A DNA stretch of 64,000 nt. Origin: Romboutsia sp. CE17. GTDB taxonomy: Bacteria > Bacillota > Clostridia > Peptostreptococcales > Peptostreptococcaceae. How positions within the stretch are numbered: position 1 is the first letter of the stretch; every line of letters starts with the position of its first letter. Position numbers and translations under genes: made by a program. Shown here piece by piece: positions 1 to 8,498 of the stretch. A model generated the notes under the pieces. It did not search any database and was not told the origin of the DNA. It worked only from the letters and a program-made list of their open reading frames with translations. The stretch is taken from NCBI RefSeq assembly GCF_012317385.1, contig NZ_CP051144.1:434001-498000 (forward strand), given 5' to 3'.

Positions 1-77
1 TATTAATGAAAAAAATAGAAAACTAATGTATAATAAAAATATAAATTAAGAAAAAGTTCGAATACGGGGGAATTAAA

Positions 78-1325
78 ATGAAAAAGAAATTATCATTAAC
101 GACTAAAATATTATTAGGATTGTTTTTAGGTTTTATATTTGGATTAATATTAAAACAAGTTCCTAATGGATTTATTAAAAATACAATACTATTAGATGGA
201 GTTCTAAAAGTTCTAGGAAATGGATTTACATCAGCTATAAAAATGATGGTAGTACCGTTAGTATTTGTATCTTTAGTATGTGGAACATCTTCAATGGGAG
301 ATGTAAAAAGATTAGGTAGAATTGGAGGAAAGACAATGATATTCTACCTAGGAACAACGGCTATTGCTGTTATAGTATCATTAGTATTAGGAAGTACATT
401 AAAGCCTGGTGTTGGTCTAGATATGAGTAGTGTTGTTTCAGGAGAAGTAGCTATAGGAGAAAGTAAATCAGTAGTTGATATAATATTAGATATAATACCG
501 AGTAATCCAATAGCATCATTAGCTAATGGGGAAATGTTACAAGTTATATTCTTTGCAATGCTTCTAGGAGTAGCAATGAGTATACTTGGTAAAAAAGCAG
601 ATCCAGTTAGAGTAGTGTTTGAAAGTGCAAATGAAATATGTATGAAAATGGTAAATATAATAATGCTTTTTGCTCCATATGGAGTTTTTGCATTGGTATC
701 AAATACTTTTGCAACAGTTGGAACTGATGCTATATTTGCTTTATTAAAATATGTATCAATAGTACTGCTAGGTTTATTAATTCATGTAACTATTGTATAT
801 GGAGGTATGTTTAAATTATTTACAAAACAAAAAATAAAGCCATTTATAAGCAAGTTTAGTAGGGTTGCAGCAATAACATTCTCTACAGCATCAAGTAATG
901 CTTCTGTTCCAGCAAGTTTAGAAATTATGGAAGAGTTAGGAGTAAATAAAAGTGTTAGATCATTTACAATACCAATGGGTGCAACAATAAATATGGACGG
1001 AACGGCTATAATGCAAGGAATTGCAGCATTGTTTATTGCTCAAATATATAATATAGATTTAGGTATAAATGACATGATAACTATAGTTCTTACAGCTACA
1101 TTAGCATCTATAGGAACAGCAGGAGTACCTGGTGTTGGTATGATAATGCTATCGATGGTTCTACAATCTGTAGGTTTACCACTTGAAGGAATTGGACTTA
1201 TAATGGGCGTAGAAAGAATAATAGATATGTTTAGAACTACAGTAAATGTAATGGGAGATAATATTTGTACATTAATTATAGCAAATAGCGAAAAAGAATT
1301 AGAATTAAATAAATATAATTGTTAG
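78..1325 (+). CDS. dicarboxylate/amino acid:cation symporter (DAACS family)
   Basis: Inner-membrane secondary transporter that couples uptake of an acidic amino acid or C4-dicarboxylate to Na+ or H+. The 415-residue length fits the GltP/GltT/DctA family. Seen in the sequence: a serine-rich first re-entrant hairpin (STASSNASVP, about residue 268), the NMDGTA motif in TM7 (about 305), a second hairpin with SIGTAGVPG (about 350) and the TM8 signature RTTVNVMGD (about 386), which in the family holds the residues contacting the substrate carboxyl and amino groups. A GGGGG ribosome site lies 7 nt before the ATG, and a TATAAT box sits at 29-34. A terminator follows, so it is probably monocistronic. 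Glutamate versus dicarboxylate preference cannot be settled by eye. Confidence 0.93.
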   Translation: MKKKLSLTTKILLGLFLGFIFGLILKQVPNGFIKNTILLDGVLKVLGNGFTSAIKMMVVPLVFVSLVCGTSSMGDVKRLGRIGGKTMIFYLGTTAIAVIVSLVLGSTLKPGVGLDMSSVVSGEVAIGESKSVVDIILDIIPSNPIASLANGEMLQVIFFAMLLGVAMSILGKKADPVRVVFESANEICMKMVNIIMLFAPYGVFALVSNTFATVGTDAIFALLKYVSIVLLGLLIHVTIVYGGMFKLFTKQKIKPFISKFSRVAAITFSTASSNASVPASLEIMEELGVNKSVRSFTIPMGATINMDGTAIMQGIAALFIAQIYNIDLGINDMITIVLTATLASIGTAGVPGVGMIMLSMVLQSVGLPLEGIGLIMGVERIIDMFRTTVNVMGDNICTLIIANSEKELELNKYNC

Positions 1326-1378
1326 ATTATTGAAAGTTTAGTATAAAAATATGGTAAAATACAATAAATCGGATAAAA

Positions 1379-1414
1379 TAAACAGGATATCTTAAATCAG
1401 ATATCCTGTTTTTA
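1379..1414 (+). terminator. rho-independent terminator after the DAACS symporter
   Basis: Perfect 11-bp inverted repeat, AACAGGATATC at 1381-1391 and GATATCCTGTT at 1400-1410, with an 8-nt loop, followed by a T run. It lies 54 nt after the symporter stop codon. Confidence 0.85.
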
Positions 1415-1502
1415 TATAAAAATCTATATATTTAACATTAAACATAGAATATTTAATAGTATTATAATTGAAAAATTTAATTTTAAGTGTAGGAGAAGAA
1501 AT

Positions 1503-2335
1503 ATGAGTACGTATTTTACTATAGGAGAAGTATCTAAACTTTTTAATTTACCAATAAAAACTCTTAGATACTATGATGAAAAAGGTGTTTTAAAGCCAGC
1601 ATACATAAATCAAAAGACCAAATACAGATATTATTCAAGAGAACAATTTATGAGTATAGACATTATAAAATATTGTAAGCTAATAGGTATGTCACTAGAA
1701 GAGATAAAAAGATTTATAAACTCAGACAGTTCTATAGAAGTTATGATAGATAATATGAATAAACAAAGTGAATTAATATCGAGGAAAATAGAGGAGCTTG
1801 CAAAAGTAAAATCTTATGTAGATGGTATAAAAGATAGTATCATAGATATAATTAACTATGATTTAGGAGAAATCTATATTAGAAAAAATGAAGATCGAAT
1901 ATATACACAATATGATTATAATGATAATGAAAATACAGAATTAGACCTTAAGCTAAGAGAGGTTATTTTGTATTTAGAAGAAAAGTATAATGATGTATAT
2001 CCTTTACTTGGAGTTACATCTTCTTATATCAGTATTGCAAATGAAGGAAAGATTAAGTATAAATCTATCTGTGATTTTACAACTAGAGATAGTAATAGAT
2101 CAGATAGTAATAAGCTAAATGGAAAAAAATAGTTATCCCTAAAGGAGACTATATAACAATATTTTTTGATGATAATTGGTCAAACATGAAAAAATATTAT
2201 GATAAAATGATAGAATATATAAATAAAAATAATTTGAGGGTTGAAGGTGATTTTTACGAAGTATGGGCTATGCCTAGAGTAGACTCTAATGGCAAAGAAA
2301 AAACTTTTGGATATATTGAAATACTTACAAGATAG
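1503..2335 (+). pseudogene. MerR-family regulator with GyrI-like effector domain, frameshifted
   Basis: The first open frame (1503-2132) gives an N-terminal MerR winged-helix domain (FTIGEVSKLF, LRYYDEKGVL, residues 5-75), a helical dimerisation segment (about 80-115) and the beginning of a BmrR/GyrI-type effector-binding domain. It stops at 2130-2132, straight after a run of seven A (2123-2129). Reading on in the shifted frame from about 2129 gives IVIPKGDYITIFFDD, then EVWAMPRVDSNGKEKTFGYIEILTR, ending at the stop at 2333-2335. That is the expected C-terminal part of the effector domain. One extra A in the run would restore a protein of about 277 residues. It may be a real disruption, a slippage-controlled gene or a sequencing error. 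The AGGAGAAG ribosome site before 1503 is intact. Members of the family respond to small hydrophobic cations or drugs; the ligand here is unknown. Confidence 0.8.
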
Positions 2336-2346
2336 ATTAAACAATT

Positions 2347-2397
2347 AGAAGAGTGTATTATAGTAATTATAAATTACTATAATACACTCTTCTTGCA
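2347..2397 (+). terminator. long perfect hairpin terminator after the MerR gene
   Basis: A 22-bp perfect inverted repeat (2347-2368 with 2372-2393) and a 3-nt loop, ending in TCTTCTT rather than a pure T run. It begins just after the stop of the shifted reading frame (2335) and not after the premature stop. This fits the original gene having ended at 2335. Confidence 0.75.
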
Positions 2398-2439
2398 TAT
2401 AGATAACTATGGACAAAGTTATTTATTAGGAGGGAAAGT

Positions 2440-3510
2440 ATGTCTAAAAAAAATAGTATTAAAGAAATTATGATGTTTGCAGGAACGTATATATCAGTAT
2501 GCATAGGTTCAGGGTTTGCAACAGGACAAGAAATAATGCAATTTTTCTCATCTCATGGAATTAGAAAAAGTATATTTTCATCTATAATATGTATGATTAT
2601 TATGTCCTATTGTGGAGCAAAATTACTATCAATAGGTAAAAGTGTAAAATTAAAATCTTCTAACGATATTTTTACATATTTATTGGGAGAACGCATTGGA
2701 GATATATTTAAAATATTTATGCCTATATTTTTTTTAAGCAGCTTTGTTGTAATGGTATCTGGTTCAGGTGCATCAATTAATCAATACTATGGCATAAGCA
2801 GGAATGCAGGAAGTATAATTATGATAGTATTATCTTTAATATCCGTATTAATGGGAATGACAAGATTAATAGATATATTAGGTAATATTGGACCGGTTAT
2901 TATAGTTGTATCATTAAGTATAGGTATAATTACAATAGCTAGAAACTATGAAGGTTTAATAAATTCAGAAAGTATAGTTATGGCCTTAAATGTTACTAAA
3001 GCTGTAGAAAACTGGCATTTTACAGGCATTATTTATAGCGGACTTAATATAATCATAGTAGCGCCTTTTTTAGTTGGAGTAGGAGAAACATCAAGTAATA
3101 AGAGAAACTGTATAATAGGAGGAGTATTAGGAGGAATAGCTTTTATGACAGCTTGCTTATTTATAAACCTAGGAATATTATCTGATATTGAAAATATTTG
3201 TATAAATGAAATTCCAACACTGTATATGGCAGATAAGATAGGTCCCATAGTAGGAATTATGTTTTCTTTTATTCTTATGGCAGGAATTTATACTACCGCA
3301 GTTCCTTTATTATGGAGCGTATGCAATAGTTTTGCAAAAGAAGGAACTTTAAAGTTTAAGGCTATAGCTATTATTTGTTCTATAGTAGCTCTAATAGGAG
3401 GTAAGATACCTTTTTCATCATTAGTTAATTTTATATATCCTATATCTGGTGTATTGGGAGTAATAATTATAATAGGAATAATTACTAAAGGTATAAGAGT
3501 TAAATTCTAA
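2440..3510 (+). CDS. YkvI-family polytopic membrane protein
   Basis: Predicted integral membrane protein of 356 residues with about ten hydrophobic segments. It has the N-terminal signature of the YkvI group, distant relatives of amino-acid/Na+ symporters: a first helix with GSGFATGQEI (residues 23-32), then a glycine-rich GSGASINQYYG (about 108-118). Substrate is unknown for the family. An AGGAGGG ribosome site lies just upstream of the ATG. The gene stands alone between the MerR terminator and the larA-like gene 130 nt downstream. No terminator is obvious in the AT-rich gap after it, so some read-through into the racemase gene is possible. Confidence 0.82.
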   Translation: MSKKNSIKEIMMFAGTYISVCIGSGFATGQEIMQFFSSHGIRKSIFSSIICMIIMSYCGAKLLSIGKSVKLKSSNDIFTYLLGERIGDIFKIFMPIFFLSSFVVMVSGSGASINQYYGISRNAGSIIMIVLSLISVLMGMTRLIDILGNIGPVIIVVSLSIGIITIARNYEGLINSESIVMALNVTKAVENWHFTGIIYSGLNIIIVAPFLVGVGETSSNKRNCIIGGVLGGIAFMTACLFINLGILSDIENICINEIPTLYMADKIGPIVGIMFSFILMAGIYTTAVPLLWSVCNSFAKEGTLKFKAIAIICSIVALIGGKIPFSSLVNFIYPISGVLGVIIIIGIITKGIRVKF

Positions 3511-3642
3511 AAGTACATATATTATTTTAAAGCTATATAAAAAAAATAAAATAAACAAATAAAAGAATATTCTGAAAATTAATGCATTAAACTCATAAAA
3601 AGAGTATAATGATAAATAAATTAATTTACAGGGGGTTTGTAT

Positions 3643-4929
3643 ATGGGAAAATATAGTTTTAAATATGGGGATACTGAGTTAAGTACAGATATAAATGAGC
3701 AGAATATAATATATAAGTTAAAACCTAATAGTGCAAAAAAATTAGATGATATTGAATCGGAGATTAATAAAGTTTTAAATAATCCAACTGGTACTAAACC
3801 ATTAAATGAAATAGTTAATCCTGGAGAAAAAATAGCAATTATAGTAAGTGATATAACTAGAGCGTGGATGAAAAGTGATAAATTTATTATTCATATAGTT
3901 AATTATCTTTCAGCACTAGGTGTTAAAGATGATGATATGTTTATAGTAATAGCTCTTGGCGGTCATAGAAAAAGTACTAAAGAAGAGATGATGGCCATAG
4001 TAGGTGAGGAGGTATTTAATAGAATAAAAGTATATGATCATGAATGTGAAGATAAAAATGAGTTAGTTTATGTAGGAGAATCTAGTAGAAAAACACCTAT
4101 ATATTTAAATAAAAGAGTTCATGATGCTGATAGAATAATTTTAACTGGTGGAATAGTATTCCATATATTTGCAGGATTTGGAGGCGGAGCAAAAAGTATA
4201 CTACCGGGTGTTGTTGGATTAGATACTATTCAAGCTAATCATAGACTTAGTTTTAATCCAGGTAAATCAAGTGGATTAAACTTGGATGCTGGTCCAAATA
4301 TTGTAGAGGGGAATCCTTTAAGAGAAGATATGAATGAGGTTTGTAAAATTGTAAATCCAGACTTCTTATTTAATGTTATTTTAGATACGGATGGAGACTT
4401 TATAAAATTTGTAGCTGGAGATTTTTATGAGGCATGGTATGAGGGTGGTATGTTTATAAGAAGTCTTTATGGAGTACCAATACAAAGTGAAGCTGATATA
4501 ATAGTTGCTTCAGCAGGAGGATATCCTAAAGATATAAATTTATACCAAAGTATAAAAACAATGGATAATGCATTATATGGTGGAAAAGAAGATAGTGTAT
4601 TAGTACTTTTAAGTGAGTGTAGAGATGGATTAGGAGCCGAAGAATTTGCAAGTTGGTTTAATTATAAAACTTTAGAAGATATGGAAAATGGATTAAAAGA
4701 AAATTTTACAGTACCAGGTTATGCAGCATATAAGACTGCGTATACAGCTAAATACAGAAAAGTGATACTAATATCAAGCTTAGATGATGATACAGTTAGA
4801 GATTTTAATATGATTCCATGTCATAATCTGAATGAAGCTATGAGTATGGCATATGAAATTTGTAAGGAAGAAAATCCAAAGATAACACTAATGCCATATG
4901 GTGGAAATACATTACCGATATCTATATAA
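3643..4929 (+). CDS. larA: nickel-dependent lactate racemase family protein (LarA)
   Basis: LarA-type racemase/epimerase of 428 residues, which in characterised members interconverts lactate enantiomers with a nickel-pincer nucleotide covalently bound to a lysine. The key residues are visible: DITR (substrate contact), GGHRKS (catalytic histidine region), and an H-x9-K-x15-H pattern running through HIFAGFGGGAK and QANHR. The spacing of that last pattern matches His174, Lys184 and His200 of the Lactiplantibacillus enzyme. A TTG two codons upstream is open, but the GGGGG site at 3631-3635 is 7 nt from the ATG at 3643, so I chose that start. No larB, larC or larE (cofactor synthesis) is adjacent, so the cofactor genes must lie elsewhere or the protein acts differently. 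Many LarA homologues use other 2-hydroxy acids, so lactate is only the default guess. Confidence 0.87.
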   Translation: MGKYSFKYGDTELSTDINEQNIIYKLKPNSAKKLDDIESEINKVLNNPTGTKPLNEIVNPGEKIAIIVSDITRAWMKSDKFIIHIVNYLSALGVKDDDMFIVIALGGHRKSTKEEMMAIVGEEVFNRIKVYDHECEDKNELVYVGESSRKTPIYLNKRVHDADRIILTGGIVFHIFAGFGGGAKSILPGVVGLDTIQANHRLSFNPGKSSGLNLDAGPNIVEGNPLREDMNEVCKIVNPDFLFNVILDTDGDFIKFVAGDFYEAWYEGGMFIRSLYGVPIQSEADIIVASAGGYPKDINLYQSIKTMDNALYGGKEDSVLVLLSECRDGLGAEEFASWFNYKTLEDMENGLKENFTVPGYAAYKTAYTAKYRKVILISSLDDDTVRDFNMIPCHNLNEAMSMAYEICKEENPKITLMPYGGNTLPISI

Positions 4930-4999
4930 GTAAAAAAGTTTACTTAAGAATATGCACTCAAATTAAGAGATTAAGCTATATTCTAAGTAAACTTTTTTC
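4930..4999. terminator. bidirectional terminator between larA and gtrA-like gene
   Basis: Inverted repeat AAAAAAGTTTACTTA(a)GAATA (4932-4952) with TATTCTAAGTAAACTTTTTT (4979-4998), with one bulged A. It is flanked by A and T runs, so it can act on both of the convergent genes. Confidence 0.75.
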
Positions 5000-5034
5000 A
5001 TTAGAGTATTATTAACAATTTTAAAATTAAGTAA

Positions 5035-5457
5035 TTATTTTAATTTCGGATTATTAATAACTAGTTTCATTAAGAAGAACACAGGGATAGTTGAAATTAC
5101 AGGAGCTAACATTGGAGCAAATACTTCACTTATTCCTAAAAATTCAACTATAAATAATATGACGCCCATATTTAAAGCATATTCAAATATATAAACTAAA
5201 AAAGTAAGTAGAAATTTTTTTAATGAAAGTTGGTTATTTTTAAATGTAAATTTAGAGTTTAAAAAGTAAGAAGCTGTGATGCTGATAACGCTAACTACCG
5301 TATATGAAATTAAGTAATTCATCTTAAATCCAAGGTAAAGTATAAAGTAAAACATTTGAGATACCAAAAAATTGCTTATACCAACTATATTAAATCTTAT
5401 ATATTCAATAAACTTTGATTTTAAATTCTTCAATTTAAAACAAAGATTTTTATTCAT
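5035..5457 (-). CDS. GtrA-like family membrane protein
   Basis: Small membrane protein of 140 residues with four predicted transmembrane helices and the GtrA pattern: FIEYIRFNIVG before helix 1 and a conserved SYFLNSKFTF after helix 2. GtrA-like proteins are thought to help move undecaprenyl-linked sugars across the membrane for polysaccharide or teichoic-acid modification. The open frame extends 12 codons upstream to 5493, but AAGGAGG sits 8 nt before the ATG at 5457 and no ribosome site precedes the upstream ATG. No glycosyltransferase neighbour is present, so the pathway is undefined. It is divergent from mrp and convergent with larA. Confidence 0.85.
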   Translation of the reverse strand: MNKNLCFKLKNLKSKFIEYIRFNIVGISNFLVSQMFYFILYLGFKMNYLISYTVVSVISITASYFLNSKFTFKNNQLSLKKFLLTFLVYIFEYALNMGVILFIVEFLGISEVFAPMLAPVISTIPVFFLMKLVINNPKLK

Positions 5458-5569
5458 GTCAATAGCCTCCTTATAAGTTCTAGCAATATTCATTATATAA
5501 TAATAAAAATAACTTGTATATATAACTTATTATGCCAAGTACATTAAAAATAAATTATAATAATTATCT

Positions 5570-5598
5570 TTGACATAAATAAAAAAAAGTCATACTAT
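5570..5598 (+). promoter_or_regulatory. sigma-A-type promoter for mrp
   Basis: TTGACA at 5570-5575, a 17-nt spacer and TACTAT at 5593-5598, 42 nt upstream of the mrp start. Confidence 0.7.
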
Positions 5599-5640
5599 TT
5601 AGATAAAAGTATAAGAGAACTTTAAGAGGAGGATAAACAA

Positions 5641-6504
5641 ATGTCAAACTGTAGTTCTTGTCCATCAAGTAAGTCGTGTAATAAAGAAAAATCAACTTGT
5701 GGAGTAAAAAATAATCCTAAAAATAAAATTAGTAAAATTATAGGAGTAATGAGTGGAAAAGGTGGAGTTGGAAAGTCAACAACTTCAGCGCTAATAGCAA
5801 AAAATTTAAGAAAGCAAGGATATAAGGTTGGTATATTAGATGCAGATATAACAGGGCCAAGTATACCTAGGCTTCTAGGTGTTAGTAATTCTAGAGCAAA
5901 AACAATAAATGGAGAATTACATCCTGTTATAAGTGAAGATAATATAAAAGTAATGTCTTTAAATTTATTAATAGAAAGTGAAGATCAACCAGTAATTTGG
6001 AGAGGGGCAATGATTTCAAATGCTGTAAAACAGTTCTATACAGATGTAATTTGGGGAGAATTAGACTACCTTGTTATAGATATGCCACCAGGAACAGGTG
6101 ATGTAGCATTAACAGTAATGCAATCAATACCTATAAATGGAATAGTAATGATTTCTGTACCACAAGATATGGTTTCAATGATTGTTTCAAAAGCTGTAAA
6201 TATGGTCAGAAAAATGAATATAGATATAATAGGCGTAGTTGAAAATATGAGCTATATAATATGTCCAGATTGTGGTAAGAAAATTCAAATTTTTAATGGT
6301 CAAAATAGCAGAGATTTCTTAGATGAATTAAGCTTAAATTTACTAGGATCATTACCTATGAATTCTGAAATAGGTAATGTAACTTTAGGAATATATGAAG
6401 AAAATAGTGATAATGTAGAAGGTTTATTTAATCCTATAGTAAAGAATATGCTAGATTCTTTAAATGAAATCGAAAATAAAAAATGTATAGTTACAACACT
6501 ATAA
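5641..6504 (+). CDS. mrp: Mrp/NBP35-family iron-sulfur cluster carrier ATPase
   Basis: P-loop scaffold protein that binds an Fe-S cluster and delivers it to apo-proteins. Visible: a Cys-rich N-terminus (CSSCPSSKSC, then C20), a deviant Walker A GKGGVGKST at about residues 39-47, IDMPPGTGD around 140-150 and a C-terminal CPDC pair at about 208-211 that in the family bridges the cluster between two subunits. At 287 residues it is a typical anaerobe Mrp. Ribosome site GAGGA precedes the ATG at 5641. The DUF134 gene follows after 64 nt on the same strand with no terminator between, a pairing common in clostridia and methanogens, so co-transcription is likely. Confidence 0.92.
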   Translation: MSNCSSCPSSKSCNKEKSTCGVKNNPKNKISKIIGVMSGKGGVGKSTTSALIAKNLRKQGYKVGILDADITGPSIPRLLGVSNSRAKTINGELHPVISEDNIKVMSLNLLIESEDQPVIWRGAMISNAVKQFYTDVIWGELDYLVIDMPPGTGDVALTVMQSIPINGIVMISVPQDMVSMIVSKAVNMVRKMNIDIIGVVENMSYIICPDCGKKIQIFNGQNSRDFLDELSLNLLGSLPMNSEIGNVTLGIYEENSDNVEGLFNPIVKNMLDSLNEIENKKCIVTTL

Positions 6505-6568
6505 AATTTTTGAATTGAATTATCCTTAAATCTTATTCTGGAAAATATAAAGTTTAGGAGGTTTAATT

Positions 6569-7033
6569 ATGAAACAACCTAGAGGTTATAGTGATATAAG
6601 ACTTTTTCCAGATAAAAAATACTCAAATTATTTAATAAGAGGAAATGATAGTTTAAATGAAGTAGAATTAAGTAAAGATGAAATAGAAGCCATAAATTTA
6701 ATGGATGCTCAAGGTTTTAGCAAAAAAAAAGCTTCAAAAAAGATGGGGATTTCACAAAAAGATTTTGAAAAAATAATAAATGAAGCGAGAAAAAAGGTGG
6801 CTAAATTTTTATCCGAAGGAAATACTATAAAAGTAACTGTAAAAGAAGAAAATATTACTGTAGAAGAAGATTTATCTGAAATAAAAGCTTGTAAGTTTAG
6901 ATGTGCTACATGTGGATATATTTATTATGTTAAATATGAGTTTCAAGATATTATATGTCCGAAATGTAATTCAAAAAAAGTTATGACCAGTGAGGATGCA
7001 GGATTTTGTAAAAATTGGTCGTTAAAGAAGTAG
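6569..7033 (+). CDS. DUF134 (UPF0251) helix-turn-helix/zinc-ribbon protein
   Basis: Small predicted DNA-binding protein of 154 residues. The first 90 residues follow the DUF134 pattern: PRGYSDI at the N-terminus, then a sigma-region-4-like helix-turn-helix with EIEAINLMDAQGFSKKKASKKMGIS. Residues about 110-150 hold CxxC pairs (CATC and CPKC) that look like a zinc ribbon. DUF134 proteins usually occur beside Mrp or NifX-like Fe-S proteins, as here, suggesting a regulatory or partner role in Fe-S handling. The molecular function is not established. An AGGAGG ribosome site lies upstream. Confidence 0.87.
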   Translation: MKQPRGYSDIRLFPDKKYSNYLIRGNDSLNEVELSKDEIEAINLMDAQGFSKKKASKKMGISQKDFEKIINEARKKVAKFLSEGNTIKVTVKEENITVEEDLSEIKACKFRCATCGYIYYVKYEFQDIICPKCNSKKVMTSEDAGFCKNWSLKK

Positions 7034-7040
7034 ATTATAA

Positions 7041-7069
7041 TTGACTTCATAAATTTAGTCTGATATTAT
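7041..7069 (+). promoter_or_regulatory. sigma-A-type promoter for the 68-aa membrane protein gene
   Basis: TTGACT at 7041-7046, a 17-nt spacer and TATTAT at 7064-7069. The leader then holds a small hairpin, CTTGAAT (7091-7097) with ATTCAAG (7103-7109), before the ribosome site. Confidence 0.6.
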
Positions 7070-7134
7070 AACCTTAATGAAATCGTATAACTTGAATCTT
7101 TTATTCAAGATTTTGGAATAGAGGAGATGACAAG

Positions 7135-7341
7135 GTGAAAATATTAGATACAGTAATAATAGGAATAGATATAATGCTATTTGTGTATTTCTATAATATT
7201 GGAGTAAACGCAACGGACATGACAACTAGGTTAATAGCTTGTGCGGCCATGACATTTGAAGTTTATTTTATTAGAAAACATATAAAGATAATGAAAAAAT
7301 TAAATGTAGCTAAAAATAAAAATATAACTAAAGATAAATAA
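7135..7341 (+). CDS. small membrane protein of unknown function (68 aa)
   Basis: I do not recognise the family. The product has two hydrophobic stretches (about residues 6-22 and 30-46) and a lysine-rich C-terminal tail (IKIMKKLNVAKNKNITKDK) that would be cytoplasmic by the positive-inside rule. The start is GTG with GAGGAG 8 nt upstream. It has its own promoter-like sequence at 7041-7069 and its own terminator at 7354-7384, which supports a real gene. Confidence 0.62.
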   Translation: MKILDTVIIGIDIMLFVYFYNIGVNATDMTTRLIACAAMTFEVYFIRKHIKIMKKLNVAKNKNITKDK

Positions 7342-7352
7342 TAGTTAATTAT

Positions 7353-7385
7353 AAAGGTGCCTATATTATTATAGGTACTTTTTTA
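7353..7385 (+). terminator. terminator after the 68-aa protein gene
   Basis: AAGGTGCCTAT (7354-7364) pairs with ATAGGTACTT (7371-7380), with one bulge and one G-U pair, followed by a T run. Confidence 0.7.
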
Positions 7386-7465
7386 ATTAGTTATTATTAT
7401 AGGCTACTAATTTTGTATAAATTATATGATAATTAGATTTAGAAATATAAAAATAGGAGGGCAAT

Positions 7466-8341
7466 ATGAAAAGACAACTTGAAATAAGCTATTCTTTTGG
7501 ATATGTATATGATAAAAGTAAATTAATAGCAATGTATCCAGCAGGAACAAATGTAATAAGTGAAGATGAATATGAAATGGAAGTAGAAGTAGCATTTTTA
7601 GAAGATGGAATAGATGCAGCGTTTGAATATGAAGATATAAAAACTGCTAACGATGTAATGAAGCCTTTAGAAATGTTTTTAATGAAACCTAATAAAATAA
7701 TACCATTTGTGGATTCAATAAAAGATTTTGACACCAAAGAAGAATTACCAAAATTATTAAATGATTTTGATGCAGAATATGAACTAAAAAAGGATTATGA
7801 AGAAAAAGGATATGAATTTAATAATTATTATGAAGTATTTAAAAATGTAACGAACTATATACCTAAAGAAAATTTAGAAAACTTAAATATATTAAAAATT
7901 GAAGCAGATAAATTTGATATGGATAAGTTTATAAATGATATAAAAATAAATCTAGATGAAGTTATGAATCCTAATATAATACCAGTATTTATGGAAAAGA
8001 GCAATTTAACACCAAGATTATTTATAAAATCTAAAAAAGAAGATAGTAATAGTTTTTATGTACCTTTTGCAGTAGATGCAAGCTCATATGAGAGATGTGT
8101 ATATTGTGCAAATGGACAAAAAATAGAAGATGAGAATATTGATATGGGGGATTTAGAAATATCGATTACTAAAGATGCTGGATATATAATTGAGAATATT
8201 GATAATATATTGAATTTCAAAATAAGTAATTTCAACTCAAAGACAGAAAATAATAACCAAATAACACAAGTTGTAGATTATGGTGGTAAAATAAAGCCTA
8301 TGATGATTGAATTTGTAAATTCTTATATCAAAAAAATTTAA
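7466..8341 (+). CDS. conserved-looking cytoplasmic protein of unknown function
   Basis: A 291-residue, strongly acidic, soluble protein with no signal peptide or transmembrane helix. I do not recognise a domain. Visible features are a mixed alpha/beta N-terminal 60 residues rich in acidic positions, a basic FIKSKKEDS segment near residue 190, and one CVYC pair (C211 and C214) that is too little for a full zinc site. The start is supported by AGGAGGG 6 nt upstream of the ATG. It stands alone, with a terminator after it, so its neighbours give no hint. Confidence 0.6.
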   Translation: MKRQLEISYSFGYVYDKSKLIAMYPAGTNVISEDEYEMEVEVAFLEDGIDAAFEYEDIKTANDVMKPLEMFLMKPNKIIPFVDSIKDFDTKEELPKLLNDFDAEYELKKDYEEKGYEFNNYYEVFKNVTNYIPKENLENLNILKIEADKFDMDKFINDIKINLDEVMNPNIIPVFMEKSNLTPRLFIKSKKEDSNSFYVPFAVDASSYERCVYCANGQKIEDENIDMGDLEISITKDAGYIIENIDNILNFKISNFNSKTENNNQITQVVDYGGKIKPMMIEFVNSYIKKI

Positions 8342-8367
8342 TAATTAAATAATTTACATAATATATA

Positions 8368-8406
8368 GTAAGTAGGATATCTTTTGATAGACTACTTATT
8401 TTTTTA
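8368..8406 (+). terminator. terminator after the 291-aa gene
   Basis: AAGTAG (8370-8375) pairs with CTACTT (8392-8397) around an inner TATC/GATA stem, followed by a T run. Confidence 0.65.
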
Positions 8407-8498
8407 TGCTTAAGAGAATTATATTAGATAAATTTTTTGTTTTATAGCAAATATAACTAAATGAACTGATTTAATAATAATAAAAGATAGGAGATATT

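Noticed and set aside
50-80. GTTCGAA-like sequence suggesting a tRNA T-loop near the left edge
   Set aside because: No acceptor, D or anticodon stems can be drawn around it; it is part of the leader of the symporter gene.
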